A stretch of DNA of 64,000 bases, taken from Parvibaculum lavamentivorans DS-1. Its GTDB lineage: Bacteria; Pseudomonadota; Alphaproteobacteria; Parvibaculales; Parvibaculaceae. Shown piece by piece: positions 60,488-64,000 of this stretch. The position numbers and the translations under genes are program-made. The notes under the pieces are model-generated. The model searched no databases. It was given only the letters and a program-made list of their open reading frames with translations, and was not told the origin of the DNA. Position 1 is the stretch's first letter. Every line of letters begins with the position of its first letter. Location of the stretch: assembly GCF_000017565.1 (NCBI RefSeq), contig NC_009719.1, positions 310,001-374,000 on the forward strand, written 5' to 3'.

Positions 60488-60769
60488 ATGGACAGGACAG
60501 GACGTACTGCAATCGTTCCGCTGGGGATGACCCTCGGCACATTCCTCGTCGTTACCTACATTCTGTGCGTGCTTTACGGTCTTCTGGTGTCGGATGCGGG
60601 CATGCACCGGCTCCTGTCCGACCTGCTGCCCGGTTTCACATGGATCACATGGCCGAGCTTCTTCATCGGCCTTGTCTGGTCCTTCGTTTTCGGCTGGTAC
60701 ATCGCGGTCGTCTTCGCGCCGATCCATAATTTCTTCATCGCGCGCGCCGGGAAATCCGGGACCGTCTGA
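60488..60769 (+). CDS. DUF5676-type small membrane protein
   Basis: A 93-residue protein with two membrane helices (about residues 10-32 and 48-72). It fits the DUF5676 family, common next to heavy-metal P-type ATPases. The ATG at 60488 is seven bases after AAAGGAG; a second ATG two codons earlier has poor spacing. The stop is two bases before the ATPase start. Confidence 0.8.
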   Translation: MDRTGRTAIVPLGMTLGTFLVVTYILCVLYGLLVSDAGMHRLLSDLLPGFTWITWPSFFIGLVWSFVFGWYIAVVFAPIHNFFIARAGKSGTV

Positions 60770-60771
60770 AG

Positions 60772-62868
60772 ATGGCGAAAGATGGCAATGCGCCGCCCGA
60801 TCACGACCACAGGGAACCCGCCGGCGCCCGAAGACACCGTCACGCTCCAGGTGGGGTTGTGATAGTGGCGGCGGCTGGATCTTCTGATGCGGAACACGCT
60901 GGCCATGATCATACGGCCATGGTCGCGGATTTCCGGCGCCGGTTCTGGGTTGCGTTGACCCTGACGCCGCCCGTCCTGTTGCTCTCGCCGATGATCCAGC
61001 GCTGGTTCGGCCTTGCCGAAACGCTCGCGTTTCCCGGCGATGGGCTCGTGCTCTTCGGGCTTTCCACTATCGTCTATCTCCATGGCGGCTGGCCCTTCCT
61101 CATCGGTTTCGTGTCCGAGCTGCGCAAGAGGCAGCCCGGAATGATGACGTTGATCGCGTTGGCGATCTCGGCGGCGTACTTCTTCTCCGTCGCGACGACG
61201 TTCGGCTTTCCCGGCGAACCCTTCTATTGGGAGCTGGTAACGCTGGTCGCCATCATGCTCCTCGGCCATTGGGTCGAAATGCGCTCCGTCATGGGCGCGT
61301 CGCGTGCTCTCGAAGAACTCGTGCGGCTGTTGCCGGATAGCGCGACGAAGGTCGACGCCGATGGCGGGATGCGCGAGGTGCCGATCTCTGCTCTGCGGCC
61401 GGGCGACAGGGTCCTTGTTCGGCCGGGTGCCAGGGTCCCTGTGGATGGCGCGATCGTTGAGGGATCTTCGGGTTTCAATGAAGCGATGCTGACGGGCGAA
61501 TCCCGCCCGGTCGCCAAATCGACGGGTGACCGTGCGATCGGCGGCGCGATCAACGGCGCGAACGCGGTCACGATCGAGGTAACGGCCACTGGCGATAAAA
61601 CCTACCTCGCCCAGGTCATAGATCTTGTCAGGAAGGCCCAGGCGACACGTTCGCACACCCAGGATATCGCGAACCGCGCGGCATCCTGGCTGACATATAT
61701 CGCCTTGATTGTCGGTTTCGGCACGCTTGTTGTCTGGCTCGCGCTCGGACAGTCGCCCGAATTTGCTCTCGAGCGCATGGTGACGGTGATGGTCGTCGCT
61801 TGCCCGCATGCCCTCGGCCTGGCCGTTCCGCTGGTGGTCGCCGTCAGCACGTCACTCGGTGCCAGCAACGGCCTTCTCATCCGCGACCGGGCCGCGTTTG
61901 AGCGCGCGCGCAATCTGAACGTCGTGGTTTTCGACAAGACGGGCACTCTGACCGAAGGTCGGTTCGGCGTGAGTGACATCGTCATGCTGGACGATGGCGA
62001 CGAAGCGAAGGAGCTAGCCTTCGCGGCAGCCGCCGAAAGCCAGTCCGAGCATCCGATAGCCCGTGGGATCACGGCGGAGGCCGAACGGCGGAAGCTGATT
62101 GTCCCCCGGGCGAGCGACGTCCGCAATATCACCGGTGAAGGCATCGCGGCAAATGTCGAGGGAGAGGATGTGCGCATTGTCAGCCCCGGGCATCTTGCGC
62201 GGCAGGGCAAAGCCGCGGGCGGCGAACGGCTGAAGCAACTCGAGGCGCAAGGCAAGACCGTCGTGGTGCTGACGCGCGGGGGACAACCGCGCGCACTGAT
62301 TGCGTTGGCCGATATCGTCAGGCCGGAGTCGAGGGAAGCCATCGCCGAACTGGCGAGTCTCGGCCTCAGGTCCGTCATGCTGACCGGGGATGCCAGGGGC
62401 GTGGCACAATCGGTATCGGACGAACTTGGCATCGCCGAGTATTTTGCGGAAGTGCTGCCCGACCGGAAGTCGGACAAGATCAGGGAACTCCAGGACCGCG
62501 GGCTTCAGGTCGCCATGGCCGGCGACGGCGTGAACGATGCCCCAGCGCTGGTGCAGGCCGACCTCGGCATCGCCATCGGAGCCGGCACGGACGTGGCGGT
62601 GGAATCGGCCGACGTCGTGCTGGTCAGGAGCGATCCGCGCGACGTGGCCGCGATCCTCGGCCTGTCGCGCGCGACCTATCGCAAAATGGTCCAGAACCTG
62701 ATCTGGGCGACGGGATACAACGCCATAGCCATCCCGATGGCGGCCGGTATCACTTTCGGAACCGGTTTCATGATGACGCCGGCCGTTGCCGCCGTCTTCA
62801 TGTCGGCGAGCACCGTCATCGTCGCCATCAACGCACAATTTCTGCGCTTCTACAGGCGGCGCGGATGA
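60772..62868 (+). CDS. Copper-translocating P-type ATPase, CPH type (CopB/P1B-3)
   Basis: The 698-residue inner-membrane ATPase has a His-rich N terminus (DHDHREP, AEHAGHDHTAM) instead of a CxxC metal domain. The membrane metal site is CPH (Cys344-Pro-His346 in VACPHALG), diagnostic of the P1B-3 group. Other motifs are TGES, DKTGT (Asp388), SEHPIA and GDGVNDAPAL. These pumps export Cu(I)/Cu(II), or serve cytochrome oxidase assembly when FixK-controlled. It continues the copper cluster. Confidence 0.95.
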   Translation: MAKDGNAPPDHDHREPAGARRHRHAPGGVVIVAAAGSSDAEHAGHDHTAMVADFRRRFWVALTLTPPVLLLSPMIQRWFGLAETLAFPGDGLVLFGLSTIVYLHGGWPFLIGFVSELRKRQPGMMTLIALAISAAYFFSVATTFGFPGEPFYWELVTLVAIMLLGHWVEMRSVMGASRALEELVRLLPDSATKVDADGGMREVPISALRPGDRVLVRPGARVPVDGAIVEGSSGFNEAMLTGESRPVAKSTGDRAIGGAINGANAVTIEVTATGDKTYLAQVIDLVRKAQATRSHTQDIANRAASWLTYIALIVGFGTLVVWLALGQSPEFALERMVTVMVVACPHALGLAVPLVVAVSTSLGASNGLLIRDRAAFERARNLNVVVFDKTGTLTEGRFGVSDIVMLDDGDEAKELAFAAAAESQSEHPIARGITAEAERRKLIVPRASDVRNITGEGIAANVEGEDVRIVSPGHLARQGKAAGGERLKQLEAQGKTVVVLTRGGQPRALIALADIVRPESREAIAELASLGLRSVMLTGDARGVAQSVSDELGIAEYFAEVLPDRKSDKIRELQDRGLQVAMAGDGVNDAPALVQADLGIAIGAGTDVAVESADVVLVRSDPRDVAAILGLSRATYRKMVQNLIWATGYNAIAIPMAAGITFGTGFMMTPAVAAVFMSASTVIVAINAQFLRFYRRRG

Positions 62869-62924
62869 CGCCGGTCGAAACACGGCCGGCAAGCGAGCCT
62901 GCCGCTAACAAAAGAAGGCGTCAC

Positions 62925-64000
62925 ATGTTTGCTCTGACTTCGCTGGGCGGCGCGGGCACCGTTACGGGCTCCAAACATCTGCTGACGCTGGACGGTCACC
63001 GCATCCTCATCGATTGCGGCCTGTTCCAGGGGTTGAAGAACCTGCGCGAGCTCAACTGGGCGCCGTTCCCGGTCGATCCCCGCTCGATCGATGCGATTGT
63101 GCTCACCCACGCCCATCTCGATCATTCGGGCTATCTGCCGAAGATCGTCCGCGAGGGCTTTCGCGGCCGCGTCTTCGCAACGGACACAACGTGCAATGTG
63201 GCAGCGCTCATTCTGAAGGACAGCGGCTACATCCAGGAGAAGGACGCCGATTACGCCAACCGGAAGTCCTATTCGAAGCACAAGCCGGCATTGCCTCTTT
63301 ACGGCGTTCGCGACGCCGAGCGCGCGGTCGAGGCCTTTACCGCCGTTCCGTATCACAAAACCGTTTCGCTTCCCGGCGGCGCCACGCTGACCTTCCGCCA
63401 TGCCGGCCACATCCTCGGTGCCGCTACGGCAGAAATCGGTTGGGGCGGGAAGAAAATCCTTTTTTCGGGCGATCTCGGCCGCTATGGCGATCCGGTGATG
63501 GTCGACCCCGAAACTGTCTCGAAGGCCGATTATGTGGTGGTTGAATCGACTTACGGAAACCGCAGCCACGACACGGCCGACCCGGTCGAACAACTCGGAG
63601 CCGTGATCGAGAAGACGGTGGCGCGAGGCGGCACGGTGGTGATCCCTGCCTTTGCGGTCGGCCGGGCCCAGTCGCTTCTGTATTACATTTGGGCCCTCAA
63701 ACAGGCTGGCCGCATCCGGGATGTGCCGGTCTATCTCGACAGCCCGATGGCGATCAATGCGAGCGAACTCCTTTGCGCCCATCTCGACGACCACCGCCTG
63801 TCGCCGCCTCTGTGCAAACAGGTCTGCGACATTGCGACCTATGTGCGCGAGGTTGAAGACTCGAAGGAAATCACCGCCAATGCCCATCCAAAGATTATCA
63901 TCTCGGCGAGCGGCATGGCGACCGGCGGCCGTGTCCTGCATCACATGAAATCCTTTGCGCCGGACCGCAAACACACAATCCTCTTTTCCGGTTTTCAGGC
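62925..64000 (+). CDS. Beta-CASP metallo-beta-lactamase RNA nuclease-like protein, partial
   Basis: The frame is open to the window end (358 codons). It has the metal motif THAHLDHSG, FRHAGHILGAA, FSGDLGRYGDP and the beta-CASP hallmarks VVESTYGNRSH, PAFAVGRAQ and SASGMATGGR. These are RNA-processing nucleases (CPSF-73/RNase J-like). I place the start at 62925, which follows AAAGAAGG and begins MFALTSLGGAG; an ATG at 62865 overlapping the ATPase stop is in the same frame. Genes of this kind frequently follow metal ATPases, for reasons unknown. Confidence 0.9.
   Translation, partial: MFALTSLGGAGTVTGSKHLLTLDGHRILIDCGLFQGLKNLRELNWAPFPVDPRSIDAIVLTHAHLDHSGYLPKIVREGFRGRVFATDTTCNVAALILKDSGYIQEKDADYANRKSYSKHKPALPLYGVRDAERAVEAFTAVPYHKTVSLPGGATLTFRHAGHILGAATAEIGWGGKKILFSGDLGRYGDPVMVDPETVSKADYVVVESTYGNRSHDTADPVEQLGAVIEKTVARGGTVVIPAFAVGRAQSLLYYIWALKQAGRIRDVPVYLDSPMAINASELLCAHLDDHRLSPPLCKQVCDIATYVREVEDSKEITANAHPKIIISASGMATGGRVLHHMKSFAPDRKHTILFSGFQ

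Noticed and set aside
1-64000. CRISPR array
   Set aside because: I saw no series of regularly spaced direct repeats of 20-40 bases and no cas genes.

Overview
The window is from a GC-rich alphaproteobacterium. Evidence includes the gene families present (DUF3035, DUF2336 and DUF1036 proteins, a MutL that carries its own endonuclease motif) and a hairpin repeat at 25922-25969 that resembles the repeats scattered through Rhizobiales-type genomes. A Parvibaculum-like or related lineage is my guess from gene order and cannot be proved here.

Region 1 (1-27266) is ordinary chromosome: the end of lspA, a DUF3035 lipoprotein, an M16 protease pair, pgi, mutL, a HAD phosphatase, DUF2336 and DUF1036 proteins, and the argB, engB, yidC, rnpA, rpmH cluster. 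It continues with a DUF547 protein, a TVP38-type membrane protein, an FAD disulfide reductase, a histidine kinase, a tight otsB, GH15, otsA, glk trehalose/glucose operon, gamma-glutamyltransferase, a P1-type self-cleaving peptidase and tRNA-Arg(ACG).

Region 2 (27267 to about 55984) is a mosaic genomic island next to the tRNA. Its GC-rich backbone resembles an integrated plasmid: a Fic toxin pair, two VirD4/TraD-like ATPases, a ParB-like protein, an AAA ATPase, an XRE regulator, a RuvC-like protein, DUF3768, AlpA and a replication-relaxation protein. No relaxase or secretion channel genes are visible. Two visibly AT-richer cargo blocks interrupt it. Cargo 1 (about 31640-38180) holds a metallo-beta-lactamase-fold protein, a Cap2-like E2-E1 fusion and a JAB/JAMM protease, beside a large serine recombinase. 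Cargo 2 (42557-51490) starts with a 2.8 kb segment bounded by two identical 25-bp palindromes in opposite orientation; it carries a small tyrosine recombinase, a histidine phosphatase, a methyltransferase and a membrane-anchored phosphoribosyltransferase-like protein. An eight-gene, mostly overlapping operon follows (51041 down to 45434): an OGG-type DNA glycosylase, a small protein, a PfkB/nucleoside-deoxyribosyltransferase fusion, a QueC-like protein, a paralogous small protein, a second PfkB-like protein, an FRG-domain protein and a small acidic protein, with a divergent XRE regulator. QueC-like plus OGG-like proteins are the hallmark accessories of type IV CBASS, but no cyclase is present. 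This is the best candidate in the window for an undescribed, probably defensive, nucleobase-based system.

Region 3 (about 55985-64000) begins with the 3' remnant of a 2-keto-4-pentenoate hydratase gene and continues as a copper-resistance cluster: a CueR/MerR-type promoter, a small secreted protein, CopA multicopper oxidase, CopB, a cupredoxin, an FNR/FixK-type box, a DUF5676 membrane protein, a CPH-type copper P-type ATPase and a beta-CASP MBL nuclease that runs off the end.
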